The notes under the pieces: model-generated | Database searches by the model: none | What the model was told of the DNA's origin: nothing | The model's input: only the letters and a program-made list of their open reading frames with translations | Program-made: the position numbers and the translations under genes | Shown: positions 42,504-50,431 of the stretch, one piece after another | Layout of the letters: each line of letters opens with the position of its first letter | How positions within the stretch are numbered: the first letter of the stretch is position 1 | DNA from: Curtobacterium sp. MCBD17_013 | GTDB taxonomy: Bacteria > Actinomycetota > Actinomycetes > Actinomycetales > Microbacteriaceae | Reading direction: 5' to 3' | NCBI RefSeq assembly: GCF_003234565.1 | Contig: NZ_QKTU01000010.1 | Span: forward strand, 1-64,000 | DNA length: 64,000 nt

Positions 42504-43832
42504 GTGAGCGCCACGAAGGTCTTCGTCGCCCGCCTGGCCGGGTGCTCCGTCTTCGACCCCGCGGGCGATCGCGTGGGCCGCGTCCGTGACGTCCTCGTCG
42601 TCTACCGCCGAGCGGATCCGCCCCGGGTGGTCGGGCTCATCGTCGAGGTCCCCGGCAAGCGCCGCATCTTCGTCTCGATCGGCCGGATCACCTCGATCGG
42701 CGCCGGACAGGTCATCACGACCGGGCTCGTCAACATGCGTCGCTTCGAGCAGCGCGGGGGCGAGGTCCGGGTCATCGCCGAGATGCTCGGTCGCCGGGTG
42801 CTCGTGACGCGGGACCGCGTCCGCGCCACGATCGAGGACGTCGCGATCGAGGACCGCGGCCAGGGTGACTGGGAGGTCGCGCAGCTCTTCCTCCGCAAGC
42901 CGAAGACGACCCCTTCGCCGTTCGGCAAGGGCCCGACGACGTTCGCGTCCTGGAACGAGGTCACCGAGGAGGACACGCTCCCCGGCGAGTCCCAGTCGGC
43001 CGAGCACGTCATCGCCGCCTACTCCGACCTGCTGCCGGCCGACCTCGCCTCGACACTGCTCGACCTCCCCGCCGAGCGCCGACTCGAGGTCGCGGGCGAA
43101 CTCCCCGACGACCGTCTCGCCGACGTGCTCGAGGAGATGCCGGACCAGGAGCAGATCGCCATCCTCTCGGGCCTCGAGGACGCCCGCGCGGCCGACGTCC
43201 TCGACCAGATGCAGCCGGACGACGCGGCGGACGTCCTCGCGCAGATGCCGGACGAGCGGAGCGAGGCCCTGCTCGAGCTCATGGAGCCGGAAGAGGCCTC
43301 CGACGTCCGCATGCTCCTCGAGTACGCGCCGGACACCGCCGGCGGGCTCATGACGACGGAACCGGTGATCGTCTCGGCCGACGCGACCGTCGCCGAGGGT
43401 CTGGCACTCATCCGCCGACACGAGCTCGCTCCCGCGCTCGGCGCCGCGGTGTGCGTCACCCTGCCGCCGTACGAGCCGCCCACCGGACGGTTCCTCGGCT
43501 TCGTCCACTTCCAGCGCATGCTGCGCTACCCGCCGAACGAGCGCCTCGGCACGCTCGTCGACACCCAGCTCGAGCCCGTCCGCGTCGACGCCAGCGCGGC
43601 CGAGGTCACGCGGATCATGGCCACCTACAACCTCGTGTCCGTCCCGGTCGTCGACGACGCCCACCGTCTCGTCGGGGTGGTGACGATCGACGACGTCCTC
43701 GACCACGTCCTGCCGGATGACTGGCGAAGTCAGGACGGGCCCTCCGGCCCGGCCTCCAGACCACGGCAACGCACGCGCAGGACCCCGGTGACAGCCGGAA
43801 GGAGGACCACAGGTGGCACGAGCACGAGATGA
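42504..43832 (+). CDS. MgtE N-domain/CBS protein without membrane domain
   Basis: A 442-residue soluble protein. An N-terminal PRC-barrel-like part (VFVARLAGCSVFDPAGDRVGRV) is followed at about 155-265 by a superhelical MgtE_N domain (LPADLASTLLDLPAERRLEV, EMPDQEQIAILSGL, QMQPDDAADVLAQMPDE) and a CBS pair at about 275-405 (LMTTEPVIVSADATVAEG; LVGVVTIDDVLDHVLPDD). MgtE transporters continue with five membrane helices; here the protein ends in a basic Arg/Thr tail instead. It therefore looks like a Mg2+-sensing regulator rather than a channel. GTG 6 nt after TACGCT (42492-42497). Overlaps the DUF1003 gene by 20 bp. Confidence 0.88.
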   Translation: MSATKVFVARLAGCSVFDPAGDRVGRVRDVLVVYRRADPPRVVGLIVEVPGKRRIFVSIGRITSIGAGQVITTGLVNMRRFEQRGGEVRVIAEMLGRRVLVTRDRVRATIEDVAIEDRGQGDWEVAQLFLRKPKTTPSPFGKGPTTFASWNEVTEEDTLPGESQSAEHVIAAYSDLLPADLASTLLDLPAERRLEVAGELPDDRLADVLEEMPDQEQIAILSGLEDARAADVLDQMQPDDAADVLAQMPDERSEALLELMEPEEASDVRMLLEYAPDTAGGLMTTEPVIVSADATVAEGLALIRRHELAPALGAAVCVTLPPYEPPTGRFLGFVHFQRMLRYPPNERLGTLVDTQLEPVRVDASAAEVTRIMATYNLVSVPVVDDAHRLVGVVTIDDVLDHVLPDDWRSQDGPSGPASRPRQRTRRTPVTAGRRTTGGTSTR

Positions 43833-44430
43833 CGACCGTCGCCGCACCGACCGCAACGAGCTCCGCCTCGACTCGCCGAAGGGCATGCGGACGCGGGTGC
43901 TGCCGAGCCGACACCGCGGCCGAGGGGACGCCTTCGGCCGACTGACCGAGGCGATCGCACGCGGCATGGGCACGCCGTGGTTCCTCGTCGGGCTCACGCT
44001 GTTCGTCGTGGTCTGGATGGGCTGGAACACGCTCACCCCGGCGGCTTGGCAGTTCGACTCCGCAGCGATCGGGTTCACCGCGCTGACGCTCGTGCTCTCA
44101 CTGCAGGCGTCGTACGCGGCACCCCTCATCCTGCTGGCGCAGAACCGGCAGGACGACCGCGACCGCGTGCAGTTCGAGCAGGACCGGCAGCGCGCCGAGC
44201 GGAACCTCGCGGACACCGAGTACCTCGCCCGCGAGGTCGTCGCGCTGCGCCTGGCCGTCCGGGACATGGCGTCGAAGGACTTCATCCGCTCCGAGCTCCG
44301 GTCGCTCCTCGAGGAACTGGATCGTCGCGACGAGGCAGCGGCCGCCGCGGCCGCAGCGGCGGCGTCCGACGCCGCCGACGCCGCCGCGAAGGCCGGACAG
44401 GAGACGGCGGCGAGCGGTCTGCATGGCTGA
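43813..44430 (+). CDS. DUF1003 membrane protein
   Basis: A 205-residue protein with a basic N-terminus, two close membrane helices (about 53-73, TPWFLVGLTLFVVVWMGWN, and 85-108, AIGFTALTLVLSLQASYAAP) and a charged helical C-terminus (DRDRVQFEQDRQRAERNLAD) likely to form a coiled coil. This is the DUF1003 layout, function unknown. GTG start with GGAAGGAGG upstream, inside the 3' end of the MgtE-like gene; its own stop overlaps the mrp start by 8 bp. The fixed pairing with the MgtE-N protein suggests that the two act together, perhaps in Mg2+ handling. Confidence 0.9.
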   Translation: MARARDDDRRRTDRNELRLDSPKGMRTRVLPSRHRGRGDAFGRLTEAIARGMGTPWFLVGLTLFVVVWMGWNTLTPAAWQFDSAAIGFTALTLVLSLQASYAAPLILLAQNRQDDRDRVQFEQDRQRAERNLADTEYLAREVVALRLAVRDMASKDFIRSELRSLLEELDRRDEAAAAAAAAAASDAADAAAKAGQETAASGLHG

Positions 44431-45604
44431 GGTCGCGCCTCCCGGTCGACCCGCGACGACCGGTGACGTCGCGCTCGCGGGTGCCGTCGTGGCCGCGCTC
44501 GGTCGTGTGCTCGACCCGGAGATCCGCAGGCCGGTGACCGAACTCGACATGGTCCGGAGTGTCGACGCCGAGCCGGGAGGCACGGTGCGGGTCGACCTGC
44601 AGCTCACGATCGTGGGGTGCCCGGCCGCCGACACCATCGAGCGCGACGTCCGCGCGGCCGCCGCGAGCGTGCCCGGCGTGGCCGACGTCGTCGTCGACCT
44701 GTCCGTGATGTCCCCGGCCCAGCGGTCGGCCCTGACGGAGCGGCTGCGCGCGGGGCGCCCGCGCGGGGTGCAGTTCACCCCCGAGACCCTCACCCGCGTC
44801 GTCGCCGTGACGAGCGGCAAGGGCGGCGTCGGCAAGTCGACCGTCACCGTGAACCTCGCGGTGGCGCTCGCCCGCCGCGGGTTGCGCGTCGGCGTCCTCG
44901 ACGCGGACGTGCACGGGTTCAGCGTGCCGGGCCTCCTCGGGCTCACCGACGAGCGTGGGCGGGCGCCGCGGCCGACGCGGGTCGACAGCATGATCCTGCC
45001 GCCGGTGGCCCACGACGTGAAGGTCGTCTCGATCGGGATGTTCGTCGACGACGCCTCGACGGCCGTGGCCTGGCGGGGGCCGATGCTCCACCGCACGATC
45101 ACCCAGTTCCTCACCGACGTGTGGTTCGGCGACCTCGACGTCCTCCTCCTCGACCTGCCGCCCGGCACCGGTGACGTCGCGATCTCGGTCGGGCAGCTGC
45201 TGCCCCACGCCGAGGTCCTCGTCGTCACCACACCGCAGGCGGCGGCGGCGGACGTCGCCGAGCGGAGCGGCGTCGTGGCGCGCCAGACCGGTCAGCGGGT
45301 CGTCGGTGTCGTCGAGAACATGGCCGGCCTCGTGCAGCCGGACGGCAGCGTCCTCGAGCTCTTCGGGTCGGGCGGCGGTGCCGAGACCGCCCGACGGCTG
45401 TCCGTCGGGCAGGACGAGCCCGTGCCGGTGCTCGGGAGCGTGCCGCTGTCGGTGGCGCTGCGCGAGGGCGGGGACGCCGGTGTCCCGGTCGTCGCGGCAC
45501 ACCCCGAGGACCCCGCTGCCGTGGCGCTCACCGCCGTCGCGGACCGTCTCGTCGGGATGGGCCGCGGTCTGGCGGGCCGGAAGCTCGGGCTCGGCGTGCG
45601 GTGA
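44423..45604 (+). CDS. mrp: Mrp/ApbC-family P-loop ATPase (Fe-S carrier type), without CxxC
   Basis: A 393-residue protein. Residues ~15-95 form a MIP18/DUF59-like domain (ALGRVLDPEIRRPVTELDM, TIVGCPAADTIERDV). The ATPase domain has the deviant Walker A TSGKGGVGKSTVTVNLA, DADVHGFSVPGLLG and LLLDLPPGTGDVAISV. Mrp proteins often carry a CxxC after VVGVVENM for Fe-S binding; here that loop reads VVENMAGLVQPDGSVLELFG with no Cys. Either another residue binds the cluster or the protein has a different job. Third gene of the MgtE-DUF1003-mrp run, tightly overlapping. Convergent with tatB. Confidence 0.9.
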   Translation: MAEVAPPGRPATTGDVALAGAVVAALGRVLDPEIRRPVTELDMVRSVDAEPGGTVRVDLQLTIVGCPAADTIERDVRAAAASVPGVADVVVDLSVMSPAQRSALTERLRAGRPRGVQFTPETLTRVVAVTSGKGGVGKSTVTVNLAVALARRGLRVGVLDADVHGFSVPGLLGLTDERGRAPRPTRVDSMILPPVAHDVKVVSIGMFVDDASTAVAWRGPMLHRTITQFLTDVWFGDLDVLLLDLPPGTGDVAISVGQLLPHAEVLVVTTPQAAAADVAERSGVVARQTGQRVVGVVENMAGLVQPDGSVLELFGSGGGAETARRLSVGQDEPVPVLGSVPLSVALREGGDAGVPVVAAHPEDPAAVALTAVADRLVGMGRGLAGRKLGLGVR

Positions 45605-45630
45605 CCCGCTCGTCGGGGCGTCGGCGCGGT

Positions 45631-45692
45631 CGCACCGCTGGATTCCGGTCGAACACCGGGATCACGCGGTTCGACCGGAAGCGAGCGGTGCG
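45631..45692. terminator. Bidirectional terminator between mrp and tatB
   Basis: A long inverted repeat: inner arms TTCCGGTCGAAC (45643-45654) and GTTCGACCGGAA (45669-45680) are perfect over 12 bp with a 14-nt loop, extended by outer arms CGCACCGCT (45631-45639) and AGCGGTGCG (45684-45692) after a 3-nt internal loop. It lies between two convergent stop codons, so it can serve both genes. Confidence 0.85.
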
Positions 45693-45714
45693 TCCCGGCG
45701 TCGGGAGGCTCGGG

Positions 45715-46074
45715 TCAGGTCGCTTCGCCGTCGTACGGCGCCGCCTCGCCCGCCTCGAGGGTCTCGACGGGCGCGGTCGCCCGGACCGCCGGCGGGGTGA
45801 TCGGCTGCGGCGTCTCGCCCACGGAGTCGGCCAACAGCGCGTCACGGATGATGCGCCGGGGGTCGTACTGTCGCGGGTCGAGCTTCTGCCACTCGATGTC
45901 GTCGAAGTCCGGCCCCATCTCGTCCCGCATGCGGGTCTTCGCGGTGTCGGCCAGGCCGCGGAGCATCTTGACGAACTGCGCGAGCTTCTGCGCGTACATC
46001 GGGAGTCGCTGCGGGCCCAACAGGAACACGGCAATGATCCCGATGACGAGGATCTTGTCGAACGAGATGGACAC
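45715..46074 (-). CDS. tatB: Sec-independent protein translocase TatB
   Basis: A 119-residue Tat component. One N-terminal membrane helix (FDKILVIGIIAVFLLGPQRLP, with the conserved Gly-Pro hinge split as FLLGPQRL) is followed by an amphipathic helix (AQKLAQFVKMLRGLADTAKTRM) and an acidic, flexible tail with YDPRRIIRDALL. It recognises twin-arginine preproteins with TatC. The GTG lies 6 nt after TACCCT, so it is probably leaderless. In mycobacteria tatB follows sigE-rseA-htrA; those genes are absent here and the O-methyltransferase gene is the direct divergent neighbour. Confidence 0.92.
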   Translation of the reverse strand: MSISFDKILVIGIIAVFLLGPQRLPMYAQKLAQFVKMLRGLADTAKTRMRDEMGPDFDDIEWQKLDPRQYDPRRIIRDALLADSVGETPQPITPPAVRATAPVETLEAGEAAPYDGEAT

Positions 46075-46136
46075 GGGAGAAGGGTAACGCCTCCGGCGGT
46101 CAGGTCACCCGTAGAGTTGATGGCCGAGGAGTGTGC

Positions 46137-46769
46137 GTGTCAGAGAAAGAGTCGAACTGGAAGTTCGCGGAGGACATCGTCGCGGAGCCCGAGGTCGTGG
46201 CCCGTGCGCGGGAACACTCCCTCGAGCTCGGCGTCGAAGCGGTGTCCCCCGCCGTCGGCGCCCAGATGAGCGTCATCGCGGCGGCGTCCCGCGCCACGGG
46301 CATCATCGAGATCGGGACGGGGCTCGGCGTCTCGGGGCTGTACCTGCTCGCGGGTGCCCCTGACGCCACGCTCACGACCATCGACGTCGAGGTGGACCAC
46401 CAGCAGTACGCGCGCGACGCGTTCCTGCACGCCGGTGCCGTGCCGAGCCGCGTGCGCCTCATCCCCGGTCGCGCCGCCCAGGTGCTCCCCCGCATGAACG
46501 AGGCCTCGTACGACGTCGTCGTCGTCGACGCGGACCCGGAGAACGTCATCGAGTACGTCGAGCACGGGCTGCGGCTCGCGCGGATCGGCGGGACCGTCCT
46601 CGTCCCCCACGCCCTCTGGCGCGGCCGGGTCGCCGATCCCACCAAGCGCGACCGTGCCGCCACGGACTTCCGCACGCTGCTCACCGAGGTCTCGACGTCG
46701 GGGGCGGTCCGGAGCGCGCTCTCGCCCGCCGGTGACGGTCTGCTCCAGATGACGAAGGTCACCAGCTGA
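46137..46769 (+). CDS. O-methyltransferase (Rv1220c-like, caffeoyl-CoA OMT family)
   Basis: A 210-residue SAM-dependent methyltransferase. Motif I is GIIEIGTGLGVSGLYLL, the acidic residue is in TTIDVEVDHQQYAR, and VVVVDADPENVIEYV carries the metal-binding Asp region of family 3 O-methyltransferases. The acceptor is unknown. The GTG at 46137 has GAGGAG five bases upstream; a GTG two codons earlier is too close. TAGAGT at 46112-46117 is a likely -10. Its TGA directly abuts the TCA (reverse stop) of the convergent AAA ATPase gene, leaving no intergenic base. Confidence 0.88.
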   Translation: MSEKESNWKFAEDIVAEPEVVARAREHSLELGVEAVSPAVGAQMSVIAAASRATGIIEIGTGLGVSGLYLLAGAPDATLTTIDVEVDHQQYARDAFLHAGAVPSRVRLIPGRAAQVLPRMNEASYDVVVVDADPENVIEYVEHGLRLARIGGTVLVPHALWRGRVADPTKRDRAATDFRTLLTEVSTSGAVRSALSPAGDGLLQMTKVTS

Positions 46770-47492
46770 TCAGAGCAGGTGCCGCAAGTACCGCTCCGGC
46801 GCGTCCAGGTAGGCGCGCCAGTTCCTGACCAGCTCGAGGTCCTCCCAGGCGGACGGCCGGATGCCCCACTCGCCCACCTCGTGCACCTTCGCACCGGGGA
46901 ACGACGCCAGGATCGGCGAGTGCGTCGACAGCACGATCTGCGCCCGCGGATCCGTCAGGACGTCCTGCATGAGCCGCATGAGCTCGAGACACCCCTGGAA
47001 CGACAGCGCCGACTCGGGCTCGTCGAGCAGCCAGAGACCCGGCCAGGTGGACCGGTCGGCGACGAAGTCGAGGAACGCCTCGCCGTGGCTCCGCTCGTGG
47101 AACACCGGTTCGGGCCGTCCGCCCGGGTGCTGCTCCAGGTAGGTGAAGAACCCGTACATCGTCTCCGCGCGCAGGAACGTGCCGTTGCGCTCCGCGCCGG
47201 GGTCCCGGACGAGCCGCAGGTGGTCGCCGAGTGTCGACTCGGACGCACGCGTGCGGTGCACCGCTCCGGTCGACCCGCCCTCGGCGTTCAGTCCGAAGGC
47301 GATGGCGAGCCCCTCGACGATCGTCGACTTGCCCGCGCCGTTGTCGCCGACGAGGACCGTGCACCGATCGAGGTCGAGCCCGGACTCGAGGACCTGCGCG
47401 ACCGGTGCGAGGGTCGCGGGCCACACGCCGCGGGGCATGGGGTCCCCCCCGCGCTCCTCGATGCGACGGACGGGCAGGCGCGAGGCGGGCAT
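46770..47492 (-). CDS. AAA-family ATPase (SMC/OLD-like, single domain)
   Basis: A 240-residue ATPase with Walker A VLVGDNGAGKSTIVEGLA, the Q-loop region, signature-like ESALSFQG following Walker B LWLLDEPESALS, and the switch region IVLSTHSPILASFPGA. It resembles compact SMC/ABC-type ATPases such as those related to RecF or OLD; no nuclease (TOPRIM) domain is present. The final part (IRPSAWEDLELVRNWRAYLD) is typical of this small family, often annotated only as AAA family ATPase. ATG with AGGA upstream. No associated antitoxin or nuclease gene is adjacent, so a defence role is not supported here. Confidence 0.82.
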   Translation of the reverse strand: MPASRLPVRRIEERGGDPMPRGVWPATLAPVAQVLESGLDLDRCTVLVGDNGAGKSTIVEGLAIAFGLNAEGGSTGAVHRTRASESTLGDHLRLVRDPGAERNGTFLRAETMYGFFTYLEQHPGGRPEPVFHERSHGEAFLDFVADRSTWPGLWLLDEPESALSFQGCLELMRLMQDVLTDPRAQIVLSTHSPILASFPGAKVHEVGEWGIRPSAWEDLELVRNWRAYLDAPERYLRHLL

Positions 47493-47510
47493 GCGCTCAT
47501 CCTGCCCGAT

Positions 47511-47694
47511 CCGGGAGGCCCGCTGACCGCCGTCCGGGGAGGCGCGGCGACGGCGATCCGAGCGGCCCGGCGACGGCGATCCGAGCGGCGCGGCGCGGCG
47601 ATCCGGGCGGCCCGGCGACGGCCGCTCCGGCGGCGGAGACGACGAACCGCCCGGGTCCGAGGACCCGAGCGGTTCGTGTGGTGCGTCGTGACGA
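47511..47694. repeat. Intergenic region with 22-bp direct repeats and a terminator
   Basis: About 200 bp between the AAA ATPase and DUF3117 genes. It holds one CCGGGAGGCCCG element (47511-47522), two identical 22-bp copies (47545-47566 and 47568-47589, unit CGGCGACGGCGATCCGAGCG plus GC) and a diverged third copy to about 47625. The hairpin at 47643-47676 (GAACCGC ... GCGGTTC with inner CGGGT/ACCCG) follows the DUF3117 stop on the minus strand and is a probable terminator. Confidence 0.65.
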
Positions 47695-47865
47695 CTACAC
47701 CGAGACGACCTCGGCGAGTGCGTCGTGGAGTTCCTTCGCCTCGGCATCGTTGACCGAGACGACCAGACGGCCTCCACCCTCGAGCGGAACCCGCACGATG
47801 ATGAGTCGACCCTCCTTAACAGCCTCCATCGGCCCGTCACCGGTCCTCGGCTTCATGGCTGCCAT
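47695..47865 (-). CDS. DUF3117 family protein, 56 aa
   Basis: A very conserved small actinobacterial protein: MAAMKPRTGDGPMEAVKEGR followed by LIIVRVPLEGGGRLVVSVN and EAKELHDALAEVV. Predicted to be a small beta-rich domain; function unknown (mycobacterial Rv1211 is the likely counterpart). The ATG at 47865 has AGGGGA at 7-nt spacing; upstream in-frame codons to 47934 are not conserved. GATAAT about 40 bp upstream on the minus strand is a good -10. High conservation plus short length suggests an abundant housekeeping protein. Confidence 0.93.
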   Translation of the reverse strand: MAAMKPRTGDGPMEAVKEGRLIIVRVPLEGGGRLVVSVNDAEAKELHDALAEVVSV

Positions 47866-47971
47866 CAGATGTCCCCTTTCGTGCAGTACATGCCCGTCCA
47901 TTATCCGGCACGGAGGGCCGATCTGCGAAACCATCCAGCTCGACGTACCCCGAACCGCCCCGGGAGCCGGA

Positions 47972-49216
47972 TCACGGCGGCGTCCAGTCGTACCCGTTGA
48001 TCCACCAGCAGGAGTACATCCACGCCACCTGCAGCGCGATCGAGACGGCCACCACGGCGACGCGGTACGTCACCCATCGCGGGCGGGCGACGATCGCGAG
48101 CATCGGGAAGAGCGGCATGAGGATGCGCCAGGTGCTCGACTGCGGGAAGAACACCGCGAGCAGGTACACGAAGTACGACGCCGACCAGATCCGCAGCTCC
48201 GGCCCGATCGCCCGGGCGGGCGGCATGAGGAGGAACCCGGCGAACCCCGCGAGCACGAGCACGAGCAGGACGCCGCCCGCGGGCTCGTGGAACCACCAGT
48301 CGAACCCCTGGATCCACGGCGCGAACGGGACGAGTTCGTGTCGGCCGATGTAGGACTGCCGCCAAGCGAGCTCGGTGTCCGTGTACGCCTTCGGCACCCC
48401 GGTGACCGCCCACGCGATCGTCGGCCACGCCAGCCCGACGAGCCCCGCGACCACGGCCACGACCGCCGCCGGGATCGCGGCGCGCAGCGACAGGGGGTCC
48501 GCGGCACTGCGGCGCACGAACCGCAGCACGAGGTAGCCGACCATCATGAGGGCGATCGCCAGGCCGGTCGGCCGGGTGGACCCGAGGACGACCACGACGG
48601 GCAGCATCCACCAGAACCGGCGCGTGACGAGCAGCCACAACGCGAGCGTCAGGAGGAACACCCCCATCGACTCCGCGTAGGCCACCTGGAACATCGTGGA
48701 CACGGGGGCCACGCAGAACAGCACCGTCGCGAAGGTCGCCGTGCCCTCGGGCAGGAACCGGCCGACGAGACGCCGGAAGAGCAGGGCCGCCGCCCATCCG
48801 AACAGCACCGAGACCGTCACCGCGACGACCGCGTACCCCGCCCCGGTCGCCTCCATGAGGCCGCGGACGAGGAACGGGTAGGCGGGCATGAAGGCCCAGG
48901 CGTTCTCCGTCACGGCGCCGTCGGTCCCGATCGGCAGTGTCGCGGGGTACCCCGTCTGGGCGATGAGGGCGTACCAACGGCCGTCCCAGATCGTCGCGAA
49001 GTCGAGGTAGCGCGGCGACGCCAGCGTGAACGAGTTCTGGGTCTGGACGCGCGCGAACGCGGCCAGCAGCCCGAAGGTCACGATCCGCGCGAGGACGTAC
49101 ACGATGGTGACGCGGAACCACCACGGCACCATCCGGTACTGCACGAGCAGCCGGACCCGGACCGGCCGTCGCGGGCGCTCCCGCTCCGGCCTCGCGGTCG
49201 TCAGGCCGTCAGCCAC
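47972..49216 (-). CDS. Membrane mannosyltransferase-like protein (PIG-V/GT-C type)
   Basis: A 414-residue protein with about ten membrane helices and a GT-C layout. After helix 1 (VTIVYVLARIVTFGLLAAF) comes the loop FATIWDGRWYALIAQTGYP; the WDGxWY element resembles PIG-V-type mannosyltransferases that use polyprenyl-phosphate-mannose at the outer membrane face. It may mannosylate a lipid or protein of the envelope; substrate is not known. The GTG at 49216 overlaps the dapE stop, which suggests coupling; an ATG at 49132 would give a shorter protein starting MVPWWFRV and is equally consistent with topology. Confidence 0.75.
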   Translation of the reverse strand: MADGLTTARPERERPRRPVRVRLLVQYRMVPWWFRVTIVYVLARIVTFGLLAAFARVQTQNSFTLASPRYLDFATIWDGRWYALIAQTGYPATLPIGTDGAVTENAWAFMPAYPFLVRGLMEATGAGYAVVAVTVSVLFGWAAALLFRRLVGRFLPEGTATFATVLFCVAPVSTMFQVAYAESMGVFLLTLALWLLVTRRFWWMLPVVVVLGSTRPTGLAIALMMVGYLVLRFVRRSAADPLSLRAAIPAAVVAVVAGLVGLAWPTIAWAVTGVPKAYTDTELAWRQSYIGRHELVPFAPWIQGFDWWFHEPAGGVLLVLVLAGFAGFLLMPPARAIGPELRIWSASYFVYLLAVFFPQSSTWRILMPLFPMLAIVARPRWVTYRVAVVAVSIALQVAWMYSCWWINGYDWTPP

Positions 49217-50283
49217 CGCCGGAGGCCCTCCTCGACCGCGGTGATCTGCGCGACCGGCACGCGCTCCTCGTCGTGGTGGGCGAGCGCCGGGTCCCCGGGG
49301 CCGTAGTTGACGGCGGGCACGCCGAGCGCCGAGAAGCGGGCGACGTCCGTCCACCCGTACTTCGGCTTCGGGGCGGCGCCCCCGACCGCGGCGACGAACT
49401 CCTGCGCGAGCGGCGCGTCGAGCCCGGGGCGCGCACCGGCCGCGAGGTCGACGATGGTGACGTCGTACCCGTCGAACAGTTCGGTGACGTGCGCCACGGC
49501 CTCGTCCGCGGAGCGGGAGGGTGCGAAGCGGTAGTTGACGTGGAGCATGACCTCGTCGGGGATCACGTTGCCCGCGATGCCGCCGGTGATCCCGACGGCG
49601 TTGAGGCCCTCGCGGTACTCGAGACCGTCGACCTCGACCGTGCGCGGCTCGTAGGCGGCGAGACGGTCGAGGGCCCCGGCGATCTTGTGGATGGCGTTGT
49701 CACCGATCCAGGAGCGGGCACTGTGCGACCGCTGGCCGTACGCGCGGACCTCGGCGCGGAGGTTCCCGTTGCACCCGCCCTCGATCTGGGCGTTCGACGG
49801 TTCGCCGAGGATCGCGAAGTCCCCGGCGAGCAGCTCGGGCCGCGTGCGAGCGAGGCGCCCGAGGCCGTTCAGGGCGTCGCTCACCTCCTCGTGGTCGTAC
49901 CAGACCCACGTGACGTCCACGGTGGGGTCGACGAGGTCGTGCGCGAGCTTGAGCTGGACGGCACACCCGCCCTTCATGTCGACGGTGCCGCGGCCCCACA
50001 GGACCTCGGCGTCCGCTTCGGTGCGGGTCTGGGTCGGCAGGTTGGCGTTGAGCGGCACGGTGTCGATGTGACCGGCGATGACGACCCGGCGATCACGGCC
50101 GAGCCGCGTCCGCGCCACGATCGCGTCGCCGTCGCGCACGACCTCGAGGTGGTGGAGCGGCGTGAGCACGGCCTCGATGGCGTCCGCCAGTCCGCCCTCG
50201 TTCCCCGACACGGACTCGACGTCGCAGATCGCGCGCGTGATGTCGATGGACGAAGCGGTCAGGTCCAGCGTGGCGACGGGCAT
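49201..50283 (-). CDS. dapE: Succinyl-diaminopimelate desuccinylase
   Basis: A 360-residue M20 metallohydrolase making LL-diaminopimelate for lysine and peptidoglycan. Motifs: VVIAGHIDTVPLNA (metal His/Asp), GRGTVDMKGGCAV (bridging Asp), TWVWYDHEEVSD (catalytic Glu pair), ILGEPSNAQIEGGCNG and a C-terminal NYGPGDPALAHHDEE with the last metal His. Length and motif order fit actinobacterial DapE. The ATG lies 6 nt after TAGGCT, so a leaderless mRNA is likely. Divergent from dapD across 148 bp. Confidence 0.95.
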   Translation of the reverse strand: MPVATLDLTASSIDITRAICDVESVSGNEGGLADAIEAVLTPLHHLEVVRDGDAIVARTRLGRDRRVVIAGHIDTVPLNANLPTQTRTEADAEVLWGRGTVDMKGGCAVQLKLAHDLVDPTVDVTWVWYDHEEVSDALNGLGRLARTRPELLAGDFAILGEPSNAQIEGGCNGNLRAEVRAYGQRSHSARSWIGDNAIHKIAGALDRLAAYEPRTVEVDGLEYREGLNAVGITGGIAGNVIPDEVMLHVNYRFAPSRSADEAVAHVTELFDGYDVTIVDLAAGARPGLDAPLAQEFVAAVGGAAPKPKYGWTDVARFSALGVPAVNYGPGDPALAHHDEERVPVAQITAVEEGLRRWLTA

Positions 50284-50431
50284 GGGGGCAGCCTAGCGGG
50301 GCCGCCCCGGCACCCGACCGGGAGGCCCGCGACCGCCCGCGCGGACACGCAGGACGAGCGGCTGAGGGGGGCCGGGCCTCCCGTCCGGACGGTCTGCGGA
50401 CGGACGGAGGGGCGCCGCTACCCTGGTGCCC
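50284..50431. promoter_or_regulatory. Divergent dapE/dapD promoter region with inverted element pair
   Basis: Both genes look leaderless: TAGGCT (minus, 50295-50290) for dapE and TACCCT (50419-50424) for dapD. Between them an inverted pair of the dispersed element, CGGGAGGCCCG at 50319-50329 and CGGGCCTCCCG at 50373-50383, is placed almost symmetrically, each arm about 25-40 bp from a -10 hexamer. This position suits an operator or a stem-forming boundary between the two transcription units. Confidence 0.55.

Noticed and set aside
46770-47492. Phage-defence ATPase (OLD/Gabija-like)
   Set aside because: There is no TOPRIM nuclease domain or partner helicase, and the neighbours are conserved housekeeping genes.
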